DNA from: Cinclus cinclus
Lineage: Eukaryota > Chordata > Aves > Passeriformes > Cinclidae
DNA length: 64,000 nt
Reading direction: 5' to 3'
Assembly (NCBI RefSeq): GCF_963662255.1
Contig: NC_085052.1
Coordinates: 4,756,807-4,820,806, forward strand
The notes under the pieces were generated by a model. The model saw only the letters and a program-made list of their open reading frames with translations. It ran no database searches and was not told where the DNA came from. The translations under genes were made by a program, and so were the position numbers. This document shows, piece after piece, positions 10,001 through 23,000 of the stretch. The stretch's first letter is position 1, and each line of letters starts with the position of its first letter.

Positions 10001-13000
10001 GTCCAATTCATCTGAGGCATTTTGAGCCAAATGTGAATAGAAAACAGCTTTTGTTCTGCAATTTTGGACTTTACTCCTAAATACCTACCAGACTGTAATC
10101 ATCCACACATCACCCACTGCCAATAAATAACCTATTTTATTGTCCAAGTCTCTAGATGGAGAAGAACATTTTTGCTGAATTCAGCTAAAGGCAGCAATAT
10201 ATTGGCTTGTCTTTCTTTTCTTCCATTTCAAAAAGAGTCAGGTATTTTATTAGAGTGGCAGCAGTGTGATTATTTATTTTGTTATACAGGAACATCAATA
10301 ACAAAAAAAAAAAAAAAGTGGAGTCTAAATGTTTCAGTGTTATATAGTTGTATAAAATACAGCAGAATTTGGCCAACAGGGCTTTTCACATCTATGGGGT
10401 CAGACGGAATGTGTGTGCAGCTAGAAGCTGAGAAAGCACAGAGCTTGATAGCCATGATAATATAATTTTACAGAAGCACTGAGAAATCGTAGTGAAATCC
10501 TAAGGCGTAGTAGAGGTGCTTAAAATAGAAATGTTCTGCAGCATTCTGAAAGCTCATAATCCAGGTGTCAGGTAAAGGCATACAGGTGGATGAAGGAGGC
10601 AAACAGCGCAGGGAAAAATTGGCAGATGAATTCATGCTGCAACACACAGAATTTACACAGAAAAGCAGACGCGTGAGCCAACTGCTCTCCAAATCTGAGT
10701 TCAACTGGAGTGATGCACTACCACCCCAGCAGAAGAAAGTTTCAGGAAAGAACTTAAGAGGGTATAAATGTGAATTTACCCTTCAAGTTTTCTTCCTGCC
10801 CTGTTCAAATATCTGAGAAGTGCATGTTTTCCTGTCCTCTCAAGTCCCCACGAGGATGCTGGCAGGGCAGTGTGCAGTAGCTCGGCCACACAGCTTCAAC
10901 AGCTCCTGATTTGAAAGGATTTGATTGAATTCAGGCAGAAGTTTTCAGTCCCAAGTGGCTTTTCTATTATTTTTATGACGCATCACAGTTATACTTGTGA
11001 TGCTGTTCTCCTTCACAAAATCTCACTGCTCCGATTTGTGGTTCTCAAGAGAGTCCTTAGAGCACAGATGAAGGGCATTGGGTTAAATCTCATTTTACTA
11101 GGCAACCTGCTTTGTATCATTTTCCCTTTTCCTTTTTTTCATGGATCAAGAATGCATTTTTGGCATATTGTACACAAACAAATGCTGTTCTGGGTGGAAG
11201 CCTATCTGGTAGTTGAAGCAATGAATTGTGGCTCAGTGAGTGATCGAGTCAGCCTCCAGATTCCTGGTTGAGTACTTTCTATTGATTTATTGTGTGGCCA
11301 CAGACAAACAGCTTATATCTTTCTGTCTCCTCTATTCTCTCTGTTCTTACTTTTGCACAGGGATAATTATACCACACAACCCCTTCCCCCTGTCCCTTAT
11401 TAAAAAGGCTCTTTTAGATCAGGTGAGAGGCTTGGATGGGAGTTTCCATGACCTAGGACTGCCTTTCCCCTGGCCTGGGCAGGGTTTCTGTGGTGCAAGG
11501 GCTGTGTCAGTCTGTGGCAAGGGATCCTTTGCAAGGATGGGAGCAGGGTGTTCATTGTAAGCCAGGAGTGTGATCCACCCACTGAGAATTTTGGGCAGGT
11601 CCTGGCTGCAGGTTACTCCAGCCACACTGGGAGAGCAACAGACTTCACAGACACTTGTGGAAGTTGTCCAGAGTGAACCTGGCTCTAGAGGAAAGTTGCT
11701 GTGGCCGTGTGTGTTTTCAGCTCCCTGGCTCGGTTGAGATTTGCATCTCGTTTTCTGTGCCTCTCTTGGTGTCCCAGTTTTATGCAGCATCCTCTGGGAT
11801 CACGCTGCAAGTTATCCCAAATGCCACTGAGCAGAAAGTCATGTGAGTGTCCCATGGGGCCTCATGAATATTAATATCATCACTAGTTTATTGGAAAGCT
11901 CCTCAATTTCACTAGAGTTCTAAGTGAAACTGTGCCCAGTTTTGAGCCTGTATAGACCAAGAAATGTTTCTGTATTCTGTTCAGTCTCAATTTAACACAA
12001 AACACGGTGCAGGGCTTGCCCAGAAACACCTCCTGCTACATAGCAAATGCTGCATTGTAAAGGGAGGGAATTTCTGGAGGACATATTCTCCCCAAATCAA
12101 TTGATTACAGGGTTATAGATTTGGATTTAAAAGCCTGTGTTCTGTGTAGATTCTGTGTAAATTTAGAATTTATGAGCCCCATTTTGGAGTTGTGCAAAGC
12201 CCAGCTCCCCAGTGCTCCCAGCTAGATGCAGCTGAAACTTAAAAGCAAAAATCAATCACAGGTTTTTGGTGTTGTTCTGAAAGGCTCAGACTGCACAACT
12301 TCTCTTAGAGAATTTAATCTTATTTCTGCTTAATGTTACTCATCTTAGCTCACATTTAACCAAAACCTTTGTAAATGTGTTAAGCTTATATTATCTCATT
12401 AATAATAAATGCTTAATGTCACAACACATCCTGTATCCCTGAGGGACTGTATCACTGATATCTCTCTGTTCCAGGCCACTAAACACTATTGCTCTAAGTG
12501 ATAAGCAGAAAGCAAATTTCATGGAAAGGTCATCAAATGCAGTTATAATACATTATGTATGATGTGGCAATCCAGGAGTGCCATAAAATCCCAATTACAC
12601 CCCAGTCTTGACACTCTTGCGTATTCAAAAATCTTGAATTAGGCGGGGAAAAAATCATGGGTGATTTAAAACTTTTGAGGTATTTAGAAAACCCTAAAAT
12701 ATGCTGGGATTTCTTATTTTGCCTCATTTTCAGAACTTATTGCAACTTATTGAGTTTCCTGCCAGTGACTAGAGTAAAAACTTATTTTTATAGTGAAGGT
12801 TATAAATTAAAATTGCCGAGTTATTCTTGAGGCAATCTCTTGATCACAGAAAGGTGGGAGTATCACAAGGGTGCTGGTGGGCAGTGGTTGATAATGGATC
12901 ACCACAATGACATCAGTGGCAGAGAATACCTCTCTGCACTCAGCATTTTTGTGTTCTTTTTTCCCCAATTTACAAAGAACAAAGGGTGTTGAAGAGATCA

Positions 13001-13472
13001 GCAGAGCCCAGGTTGTTCCTTGCAGATATTCAAGAAAAGGGGAGGAGAAGGTTCAGGAAACCTTGGTCTCCTTTCCATTGTCCTTCTCTCCAGCTGGTCA
13101 GGAGGAGGGACCTTTTCCCCCACCTCTCTCTCAGCTGGGGAAACTCTTGCAGGCAGTGGGGATGTGTTTGCTCCCCGGACCCAAGCCAGCTTGTCACCAC
13201 AACTTCTGTTTCAAACTGGGGTCAGAAAGGTGACTTCCACTTTCAACAACGGCTGAAACAAGGTCCTGATTATTTTTTCTCCAAATTTTTCTCCTGATTA
13301 TATCTCTGTATTTGAAACCAGCCAAATAAAGTTAATTTCCACTAAGAGATGTGGGCAAATCCATCTCCAGAATTCTGGCATCCAACTTAGAAGCGTCCAC
13401 AGGACAACAGAAGGATGAAAAGAGTTCACACAGAGGCTCTTTCCTTTGGTTTGTGTTACCCATCCATGTCAC
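7057..13472. other. Long unique stretch, no gene seen
   Basis: Only simple runs were found: a T-rich run at 8525-8544, T12 at 9430-9441 and A15 at 10303-10317. Open frames of up to 123 codons overlap on both strands around 11.4-11.8 kb and 12.9-13.3 kb. They lack family-like motifs or splice context, so they are treated as chance. No recognisable transposon or RNA gene was found. Confidence 0.5.
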
Positions 13473-13713
13473 AGGAAGGAGGGAAGGAAGGAAGGAAGGA
13501 AGGAAGGAAGGAAGGAAGGAAGGAAGGAAGGAAGGAAGGAAGGAAGGAAGGAAAGGAAGGAAAGGAAGGAAGGAAGGAAGGAAGGAAGGAAGGAAGGAAG
13601 GAAGGAAGGAAGGAAGGAAAGGAAGGAAGGAAGGAAGGAAGGAAGGAAGGAAGGAAGGAAGGAAGGAAGGAAGGAAGGAAGGAAGGAAGGAAGGAAGGAA
13701 GGAAGGAAGGAAG
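13473..13713 (+). repeat. (AAGG)n tetranucleotide microsatellite, 241 bp
   Basis: About 60 copies of AAGG run along the plus strand with very few interruptions: a GGGA at 13480 and extra-A phase shifts near 13552, 13561 and 13619. The plus strand is pure purine over the whole tract. Because the unit is 4 bp, all three forward frames read a Lys-Glu-Gly-Arg repeat and the reverse frames read Phe-Leu-Pro-Ser. The long open frames here are an artefact of the repeat and not a gene. Confidence 0.98.
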
Positions 13714-16700
13714 TCTTCACCAAAACGGAACAAAATTAAAAACCCCCATGATGATATGCACAAAAGTAGGATTTGTGACAGAAGCCCAAGAGTGATACGA
13801 GGGACAAAACCAAAATGCTCATCAGAATGAGTCCTGTGTGCACCGAGTACAGGACGTGGAAGGCTAATCCCCAAAAAGCCGGTCACTCCCAGCAGGTAAT
13901 GAATGACCTGCTAGTCTGAGAACCATCAGGAGAGGAAGCCGGCAGCAGTTAACACTTGAGAGCTCGCTTGTTGCTAACAGTGCTAATGAACCCTATCTTG
14001 GACTTGTTATCCTCCGTGGTGCAGGAGAAACACAGTAAGTGCCTCAGAATGACAGTGAATAATCGAAATATGAAGGCAGAGAGGTGAGAAGAATTACAGA
14101 TGGGGTGCAGGAATGAAGCGGGGATTTACAAATGCAGAATAGCAGCAGCGGAACCCAGAGTGTGTTTGAAACTGGGCACAGGACATTTCCTTCCTGCAGA
14201 GAGCAGGGAGAGAAGGAAGACAAGGAAGAAGGAAAGGGGAATGCAAACGAGTGCTGGCAGTCCCTTTATGGGCTTACCCTCTGCTTGTTCTTCTGGCTGT
14301 CACACCGAAAGACCTTACACAATTCCAGTGCCTCAGAAAGCCCAGAATTTCAGGGAAAGCTGAACAGGAGCATTTATTCCCCTGAGAGTGTCCATCCAGT
14401 GGCTCACATTCCTCTACTTCCCAACTAATAGAAACCTCTACAGGTTACATCCCCAAAAGAGAGAGGTATGGAGGAATTTCTTGTGCCTAGTGCTGACCCC
14501 TAGGCTGTGCATGGGCAGCTCTTGCCTTTACACAACTATTCATTCAGAGCTATTCATGCTCTGCTTTCAACCTCATTTATTTATCTCATGGAAGCAGCCA
14601 CGGGATGCAAGGGCAGTATCAAAGGATACCTTTGGGGTGTCTCTGGCTGCCTGTGAAGTTTCAAGGGCATTTGTCTACAGATTTTTGGTGCTCTTGACCT
14701 GACCTCTCACTGTTCGGTATTTGTGAGACTGCAAACTGAGTGCTTTCATATATTTTAAAAATAGTTTTCTCTGATGACTAAAGTAGGACCTTGAATGCCC
14801 TTGATTAATGGTATAGACGGCTGTTTTGTGCCTGGGACACTTTTCTTTCTCCTGCCAGATACTAATCTCTGTGCAGAAAAAGTCTTCTCACTATTCCGTG
14901 TGAGATCAATTCTATTCGTGGCACATGGGCAGGGACAGCAGAGGCAAAGGGGATCCATTCTGGAACTGGGACCCAGTCAAATCTGGGTTCGTACATGTTT
15001 CTTCTATTCCAAAGTTCCACAAACTAGGAGGGGTGATTCATGAGCTTTTGACAAATTTCCATCTGCTCTCATTCCATGTAGTTTCTTTTCCCCCTCGGAG
15101 TTCAAAGGCTGTCTGCTGCAGAGCTGCACTGCCCTGGTGATATATGGCTGTCTCTGAGGCTGTCAGAGTTCTAATTTTAACAGTGACGGAGCTCTGTGCC
15201 TTAATTCAAGAACCACCCGACGAGCTCCAAGGGGTAGGAAACCTCCTCTGCTCAAACCCAGCCAGCCCAGCAGTGCCTGAGCCCTCATTTGTGCAAATAA
15301 ACCTAATAACCTGCAGAAAAAGTTGAACTAGGAATGTTGTTAGGGATTGGAGGGGAACTGGTGATGATGTAATTTTGCATCATTTCTCTCCTGACTCCTA
15401 CATTCTCCTGCAAAAGTTTTTTTTTTTTTTTTTTTTATTGTGTGTAGCTCTCAGCATTTAGAAAAGAACAAACCATGTTGGTTTTTTTTCCCCCACAACT
15501 TCGCATTTTTGAGCCTTGTGTAAATACAAATGCCCCAGCTTGTCACTCTTTTATTGTGGAAAGTTACAAATTCAGGCATGGAAAAAAGGAACAGTATTGG
15601 GTAACGTGTTACACATTTATTGGCTGAACATTCCTTATAGTAGGGATTGCATAACTCACACACTACACACAAGAAGAAGCAAAAGATGCTAAAAAAACAA
15701 TAAAAAGACATATTAATTCTGTTAACACTAAGTTAAATTCCTCCCTCAATTACAAACACACAATTTTCAATTTGGCAATAAGAGTCCAATACAGGACAAA
15801 TTCATCATATTTTGTCATTACTCTCAGTTTCACACCTCTCTAACTTTAAGGAAGCCCACCCTGTATTTGAATACTTCTGGGAAGAAATCCATGTGCATCA
15901 TTGGGTTCATCCCGCGAACATATCAAAATAAACTTTTAGATTTTCTCAACATTTGCAAGGAAGATCCTTTGGCAAGACACTGGCAAGTGCCTCCTTTTCA
16001 AACCAAGAATGTACATCAGATATTCACCTGATTCACTAATATTTAATTGTTTTTAAAGTGAGACTTTAATTCTTTACAGATAGAGGCAAAAGGGAAATAA
16101 AGAAAAAAATTAATGAAAATGCTAGATAAATTGACATTATTTCCCTCTTATCTTTATTCTTCTCTTCCCTCCAGCCTCAAGATGAATTTTTCTAGACCAC
16201 TGCAGAGGGAAAACCTCTTCCAAATAGCTAAACATGATTTTTTTTGCCCAAGTTTTTATCAAATCTTACTGGTCTTCAGTCTCACAGGATGGCCAGCTAA
16301 AACATCCACTCCCTCTCTGTTTCTCATGCAAGCTGTTAGTGGTGTGTTCCCTTTTGGGTGCAAAACACAGAAGTTATTTCAAACCCATTGATGTGTTGTG
16401 CACATCAGCCTGCTTTCAAAGAAGACTGGATCCTGCTGCCAAGGGATGAACGAATCTGGGAAAATAATGTTAGAAAGATCAAAAAAGAGCCAATCACAAG
16501 GTTCAAAAAGGAACAATTTGCAGTTAAACTGAATTGCTCAGAGGGAGGGCAGTGATGAGGAAGCAGAGCTTTTTGTGAGATAAGTCCCATTAGACAGGAG
16601 ATAGAGGAATACTTTGAACTACTTTGAACTTGGGCTGGATGTAAAATGGATGAGGGCTACCAGGAATGACCTTTTTTTGAATTATGATGATCTTAACAGG

Positions 16701-19181
16701 GACAGTTAAGTGAAAACTGATGGAGGGAAAGCAGGGCTGCAGTTAACTGGAAAAAGAGAGCATTTGGCTGTTTGAAGGTCCATATGTAAAAGCAGAAAAT
16801 TTCAGTGGATGTCCACAAATAATGAGAGGCATAATTTATTCAAGAAACTATCCTTTCAATTGACAGCCAAAAGCACAGTACCATGGTCTTTCTCTCCCCA
16901 AGTAGCCCCTGTACCTAGATTTTCTTCTTACTTCTTACTGTGGCACAAAAATATTTTCAATCTCGGCTTCTTTGTAGTGTTAGGGCTTCAGGCAACTATT
17001 AGAAAAATTCATAAGGAAAACAATTAACTCCCTTAAGTCTATTTATACTATGTTTTCATGGCTTCCCATTTCATTTCCAGAAAGTGCAACGGAATTTACT
17101 GCTATGCTCCCAAGTGCTACTGGCAAAGTTATTACTCTATTTATTATGATAGCAGTGTTTAATCATTATATACGTAATAGTATCAAAGAGCCTCAGTTAT
17201 AATCCCTTCATTATAAAAACCTTATGAGTAAACTCAGCTTTTATTATTGAAGAATATGTAAGCAGCACTTGCTTTGAAGGGCAACACGGAGGCCAAAGGT
17301 AAAAAAAGGGCCAGTGAGATTCCGGAAAGGCTCTGAACAGTACGTGACATTATTTTTACATCTTAACACTTGCTTGCTATCTGAAACAGCAGGATTCAGC
17401 CTTAAATGGAAGGCTGCTTAACACTTTTAAATTGCCTGTTAAGCTGCACAGATTTTTTAGGCTCCAAGTGTTTCGTGGGACCCTATTCTGAGTATCTGAA
17501 ATACTCTGTTTAGTTACGTCCCCTTGACTGTCTCTTTTATGCGCTGCGAACAAAGTGCTCTGCTGCTAAGCTGGGCAGAATTAGGCACAAGGCGTGCAGG
17601 ATTGCAGAATTAGTTCCACTGCATGACACATGTTTTCAGGAACAGAGCAGCACAGCGTGCAGCAGCACGCACAGGGATTTCCAGGAAACCCAGAAAAGGC
17701 TGGAGAAGGTTTGGATTGCGCTCGCTGCATCCGCGCTTCCCCCCGTTCCTCCTGCGGGGAAAAGCTTTTGTGGAACCCTTCTCGCGAGCAGCCTGTCCAC
17801 TTTCAGCACATCTAAATAATTTACAAAGCTCTAGGAGGTAATCTCCGAGCAGGCTGAGCCATTAGAGCCATCATAACATTATGTAGCAGGTCAGGTTTCC
17901 ATGTTGTAAAGGGAGCCCCGATTTGTCAGGCCGTGGCACAGAAGTTTGGACTCCAGGGTTTTCCTGGGGACTTCTCTAACTCTGCTGTAATTTATGACTT
18001 GCCCGGTGCAGCTGATGCAGGTTTTCTCTAGTTTGAATCGTGGATTTTTGACTAACGAGCCAGGCTTGTGCCCATCTGCCCTCGTGCTCGTGGATATTGA
18101 CTTCCTTATCCTTGCAAGTGCTCAAGGAATTTTATTGGGAAAAGGCAAATGTCAAAAGTGTAAAGCTACTTTAATAAAACTGGCTGAGATCAGGTTTCCT
18201 TGCTGGCTGCCTGCCATTGAATATCCCTTTGTTAGCTTTTTAAAATTTCCTGTGACAAAAAGAGCCCTTTTCATTTCTTTCTATCAGATGGAGCAAGTTT
18301 AATTAAAATGTGAAGAATTTGACTGAAAATGTCATAACATAGAAATCTTGGGGCTACCTTCCTTTTGAACCTGCATGATTTTGTGGTTTACATTATTTGA
18401 AGGACAGTTCTAATCCTCATGGATGTAGAAAGCATGAACGAACAAGAAAAATTCATTAATTATAGTACCAAATTTGAATGATTTTATCCTTCCATTTTCC
18501 AGGAGTGCTGAAAAAAATTTCATGAAAAACAGGGATCATGAGCTGCTCTGGGGGTAGAAAAAAGATAAAAAATAAAGAAAATACATGTTAAATGTGAACA
18601 CAATAAGCAATTAAAGGAAATGAAAGCATTTCTGTGCAGCTGGAACTCACGATTGATATACTGTGCACTGGACTGGGAGTTGGAGGAAACATTCATTGTC
18701 CCTACAGATGCTTTAATTGGCAATACTGAGGTTAGCATAAGGAGCTAGTGAGATCAAATGCATCATCCAAGTAAAAAATCCAGTATTTGACTAGAGAAAA
18801 AAGCAGTTATATGTTTGGACATTCAGTGTTTAAATTGCTCTTGGTTACTATGACTTGTAAAGGCATGAACAAATAGTTTTTACCAAAACAATTGGAACTC
18901 CATTAAAATGGAGCATTTTAGAATGCTTGCCACGTCTTAATATTTTAATAATGAGAAGAGATGTGATCAGGAGTGTAAATACAATTTTGCTGTCACATAC
19001 CTATTAGAAATGTAATGAAATATTAACAAAGTAGTGAAGCACAAGTTAAATTTCACAACAAAGCCACATATTTCACATTTCCAGCAACAAGACGGTTTGT
19101 CTGGAGTGCAGAGCACAGAAGGGCAGGTTGTAAAAATCCCAAGAGGTTTGACGTTGGTTTCCTTAGTCCACACCTTGCATC
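13714..19181. other. Long unique stretch with a small CpG cluster
   Basis: Simple features are a T20 run at 15417-15436 and a 10-bp tandem duplication (ACTTTGAACT twice, 16611-16630). The palindromic pair GCAGGT/ACCTGC lies near 13894-13913, and a CpG-rich patch at 17640-17795. The latter is listed separately. No exon was recognised. Confidence 0.5.
17640..17795. promoter_or_regulatory. CpG cluster with a TCTCGCGAG motif, possible regulatory element
   Basis: Around ten CpG dinucleotides fall in roughly 150 bp, while neighbouring kilobases are nearly CpG-free. Clusters include GCGCTCGC, CCGCGC, TGCGGGG and CTCGCGAG. The string TCTCGCGAGC at 17780-17789 matches nine of ten bases of the TCTCGCGAGA motif known from TATA-less vertebrate promoters. 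The patch is too short to be a standard CpG island. No downstream exon was recognised, so the promoter idea is an inference. Confidence 0.3.
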
Positions 19182-19238
19182 TCTGTTCCGTTCTGTTCCG
19201 TTCTGTTCTGTTCCGTTCCGTTCTGTTCTGTTCTGTTC
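19182..19238 (+). repeat. (TTCYG)n pentanucleotide microsatellite
   Basis: About eleven pentamers alternate between TTCCG and TTCTG. The C/T differences at one position look like CpG decay of an original TTCCG unit. Confidence 0.93.
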
Positions 19239-19870
19239 ATATGTGTTCATTCAAAAAGAGGACGAATGTCAGATAAAACTTGTTCTGGCATCCCCAGTTT
19301 CTTGATAGTGGCTCACCTGCTCTTGTTTGGGAGCAGCTGGAGCGTTCTCCGCATCTCTGAGGATAAATAAATGAGCAGTGAAAGCGATGCCTGGTCCCAG
19401 CGCTGTCATGATGTCACACAGCAAAAGGCTCTGGGGAGAGATAAGGGACTTTACAAACAGCACCTCACAGAGCAGGAGGTAGAGACAAGCATCACACAAG
19501 CTCATTCCCAACATTCTTTTTTATCCTCTTTTTTTATCACCCTTCTTTGATTCTCTTGTGTTCCCCCACCTCCTCCCAAGACACAATGCCCGTGTGGTCC
19601 TGTGCAAATGAGGAGCAACTCAGGTTCCGTAGAAGATTTTGCCAGAGCTAATAAAAAGAAGAGGCAGTAGCTGTGTTAAAATCCCATTGTTTAAAAAAAT
19701 TAAAAAAAAAATTAAAAAGGAGAATTAACTTGGCCTAGCCCTGGGCCACATCTGTAGTTTTCTGCAGTGTAGTGACATTACACATTTCAGGAGGCTCTCA
19801 GGAGCTGATAGGAACCATCTGAGCCGCAGAGTTACAGAGACATTCCAGCCACTCTGATGAGAGGAATTAG
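19239..19870. other. Unique sequence, no gene seen
   Basis: It is non-repetitive apart from an A-rich patch near 19690-19720. The minus-strand frame at 19269-19514 (81 codons) has no recognisable features. Confidence 0.5.
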
Positions 19871-19879
19871 CAGGGAGCC

Positions 19880-20075
19880 CTGGAGAGGTGGGAAGCCCAA
19901 GAGGTGTGGGAGGCTGGCACAGGGTGGGGGCAAAAAGATGTGGGAGAACCAGATGGAGGTGGGCACTGAGAGGGTGTGTGAGACCCAAAAGGTGTGGGAA
20001 GCTCAGGCAGAGCTGGAGAACATGAAAATATGGGATGTGCAGGCAGAGGTGGATTTCCAGAAGGTGAGGTAGGAC
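19880..20075 (+). repeat. Diverged 18/36-bp minisatellite with open frames
   Basis: The core GGTGTGGGA, or close variants, recurs at 19903, 19937, 19973, 19991, 20027 and 20063. The spacings are 34, 36, 18, 36 and 36 bp. Half-units of the form AGAGCTGGAGAACATGAA sit between them, which points to an 18-bp basic unit arranged in pairs. Because the period is a multiple of three, the plus strand stays open for 71 codons (19857-20072) and reads a loose 12-residue charged repeat (for example KVWEAQAELENM, KIWDVQAEVDFQ). The minus strand is also open over much of it. It is called a repeat and not a gene, because the open frame follows from the repeat period. Confidence 0.7.
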
Positions 20076-23000
20076 CAAAACTTATGGGACAAAAGAAGGG
20101 GTCAAATCTATACAATAATCATATCAAATCTGTACAAATCTGTACAGACCAATAGTGAGCTTCCAGTTATTAATAAATGCATTTAGTCCTGTTTTTAAAA
20201 CCTTTCCAAGCACTGCTTTGTTTCTACATGTTTTGAAATGAAGTTATCTCAGAAACATAGCTCTGGTTCCAAGACTGCTCTGAGCTCTGGAAAGAGCCTG
20301 AGAAACAGGAACGTTGGGTACATCATGTTTCCCTCACATTGGATTATAACATGGAATAGGTGAGGTATGGCAACATTTAGAATTCAAATGTCAAAATACA
20401 GATTTCTTTGGCTCAAATTTAATTTAAAGACCAGCAGCTTCTAATGACTCCTGGGCATCTTTAACTGTCAGCTCATCTCTTGGGGTGAATGTTCAAGGTC
20501 CTCTGCTTGTATTTGGTGGAACTTATGAAAAGGAAGCACTACCTTTAGTGACAGAGAAACTGGAAATTTATGTCCAAGAATACCATTCTTCATCTTAGAG
20601 ATATAAAACCTAAACGCAGATCCAGAAATACATTCTTAGGTAGGATATTACTGCTACATTTTCAACGGATTAATTAACAGGATTTATATTTTTTTTAACA
20701 CTCTATTCTTTAGTTAAGGATGAAATTCATAAAAGTAGTCTAGCAGGAAGATATTATTTTCCCTGCTACATCATGAAAGGGTAGAAAACTATGTGCAAAT
20801 AATACTGTGTGTTTAATTTTAGCTAAGTGTGGGCAAGCTTTGCCGTGTCAGTTAAAACTTAGAATAAAATACCCTGTGTGTATTCAGCCCTGAACCCTCA
20901 AGAATCTCAGAGCACTTGAAACACACCAAAGACTCTTCACCCCATGCAGTCATAGTGCTGCTCAGGGCCACAATGGAGCTGTTGTTCAGCAGCATGAAGA
21001 AGTGCCAGAGGAGGGTAGGAAGTTAAGAATAATACAGTATATTCAAATATAACTTTTAGGAGTATTTAGGTAGGCTGAATGCAGCTACCTGGAATTTGGC
21101 CACAAGACTCAGCTTAACAGCCCTGCTCTTGTCAAAAGCGGAATAAGATCTTTAATTTTTCCATTCCATTTCCATTAATCACCAGAAGTGGTCATGAGGT
21201 TTTCCACCCCAGCCAGCAGTCAGGCTTTCCAACAGCAATACATTTCCAGGGCACCACATCAATGCTGCTTCAGAGTGCCTCCTACTGAATCACCAACCCA
21301 ATTTCCTTCACATCATGATTTCCCATTTGAAAACTGACCAGCTCTCCTGACCATCCAGATGATGGCCTGAGGGTCTGAGAGTCCGTGTTTTTATTGAGAG
21401 GGCTTCAACCCATCGTCAGGAAATCTCTTAGGAAGGTTTAACTTCACTGGCAGGTTAAGTTCAGTATAAAACAGCAATTGCCCTAATCTACAGTAATTTG
21501 CTATTTAAAATATAAAGGAAATTCGGATAAGAAAGAAGGTATAAGAAAGAATTGAAAATATAGAGGGTTTTTTTAATCCAAATTTCTCCAGGTACTTGAT
21601 GGTCTTTGCTGGGTTCTGAATCCAATTAGGTTCTGTACATTAGGGAAAAAAATAAAACCAAGATGATCCATTTCCCTAATTACAGAGCCATAGATATCAG
21701 TGTACAGTTTACAGAGACAGAAAGGAGTAAACTGATGATATGTGGCCTGATAGGGAAGGAGAGTTCTGCAGCTGAAGAAAGCACAAGGAATTATTGACAG
21801 AAAGATTTTGCTGTGAAATTCAGTCTATGTAAATAACATTGCCAGATGCTGCAGTTAATTAAGAGAGCTTTAACAATTCTATTTTTTTCTTTCCAATTAG
21901 AGGACAGTATCTACATTTCTGGCCAGAGGGACTGAGGTTCTAAAACATTCAGAGTAATTGCCAGTGCCTGACTTAAGGGATGTTCCTAATTGGACAAGTT
22001 CTGTATTTTAGGTTAAGAATTATCTATCGTGTCTTGCATTTGTTCCAGTCACAGGACATTATGGTCACTGTGTTTCCTGGCAGGGCTGGCAGCTGGTTCA
22101 GCGTCAGCTCTTCAGGCTGATTTACCTTATAGCAACACACAAAACTGAAATATGAAATATCCTATTTACAAACACATGCTTTGCTTTTGAACTAGAAGGA
22201 AGCACTGTGAGAGCTGTAGAAACGTAGCGGGTTTTTTTAGCAGGTAAAGGTTATTTTTTATACATTTATAGTATTTTTGGCTTGCAGAGAAGTTTTCTAT
22301 TTTATCTTCACTAATTCTGAATGGTTTTACTGTTGCTCTTTGGATGACTTGGAAAGGAGAAGTTAGAAATGTAATATTTAATATCTGGAAGAGACTTATT
22401 CAGATGTCTCCCTGTCTGTATTTATACTTTAAGAGTATCTTAACATCTACCATAAGAACAGGTCTTTGTTCACTAGCTACTGCACACATCCAAATTCAGT
22501 AAGACTTTACAAACCTCAGAATGTTAGAACTCAGCCAAGGTTGGCAAAATTCTTTCTGCCTGTTGCTGAGCTCTGGTGTTTGAACACAGTGACCTGTGCT
22601 GAGATTTTTTTGTGTCCTGTGGACAATGAGATCATCAAAATCCTGGAGGCTGATAGTGGAAGGGAAAACTTGACACGACAATTCATAAGGAGCCTCAAAC
22701 CTGAGTCTGCCCAAGTTTTCCAGACTTGGAAAGAAGTTTGAAAGCCTTCCTAGAGCAGCCCTTGGTCATAAGGGGATGCAGCACTTACAGGCACACTCAG
22801 CTTTTTAAAGCTCTTTTTGTTTTTGTTTGGTTTGGTTTTTTGAGTACCTCAGAAAATGCAGCAGTGATATACCTTTCAATGAGCTGAACGCAGCTCTTGG
22901 ATTTCTAGGTGCTTTTGGTGGTATTCACTGTGATAAGTATTCTTGGGTTTAGGATATGGGAAATCCAACACAAATATTAGCAGTGATGGGTAAACTTATC

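Noticed and set aside
13332..13886. Long open frames of 84-184 codons on both strands
   Set aside because: They are produced by the AAGG repeat, which lacks stop codons in every frame. No gene is implied.
20990..21025. GTGCCAGAGGAGGGTAGGA, resembling the CR1 segment GCGCCAGGGGAGGTTTAGG
   Set aside because: The match is too short, and the flanks do not continue the CR1 pattern.
22466..22741. Plus-strand frame of 91 codons with a protein-like end (SLKPESAQVFQTWKEV)
   Set aside because: Short, no recognised family, and no convincing acceptor at its start. Left as chance pending alignment.
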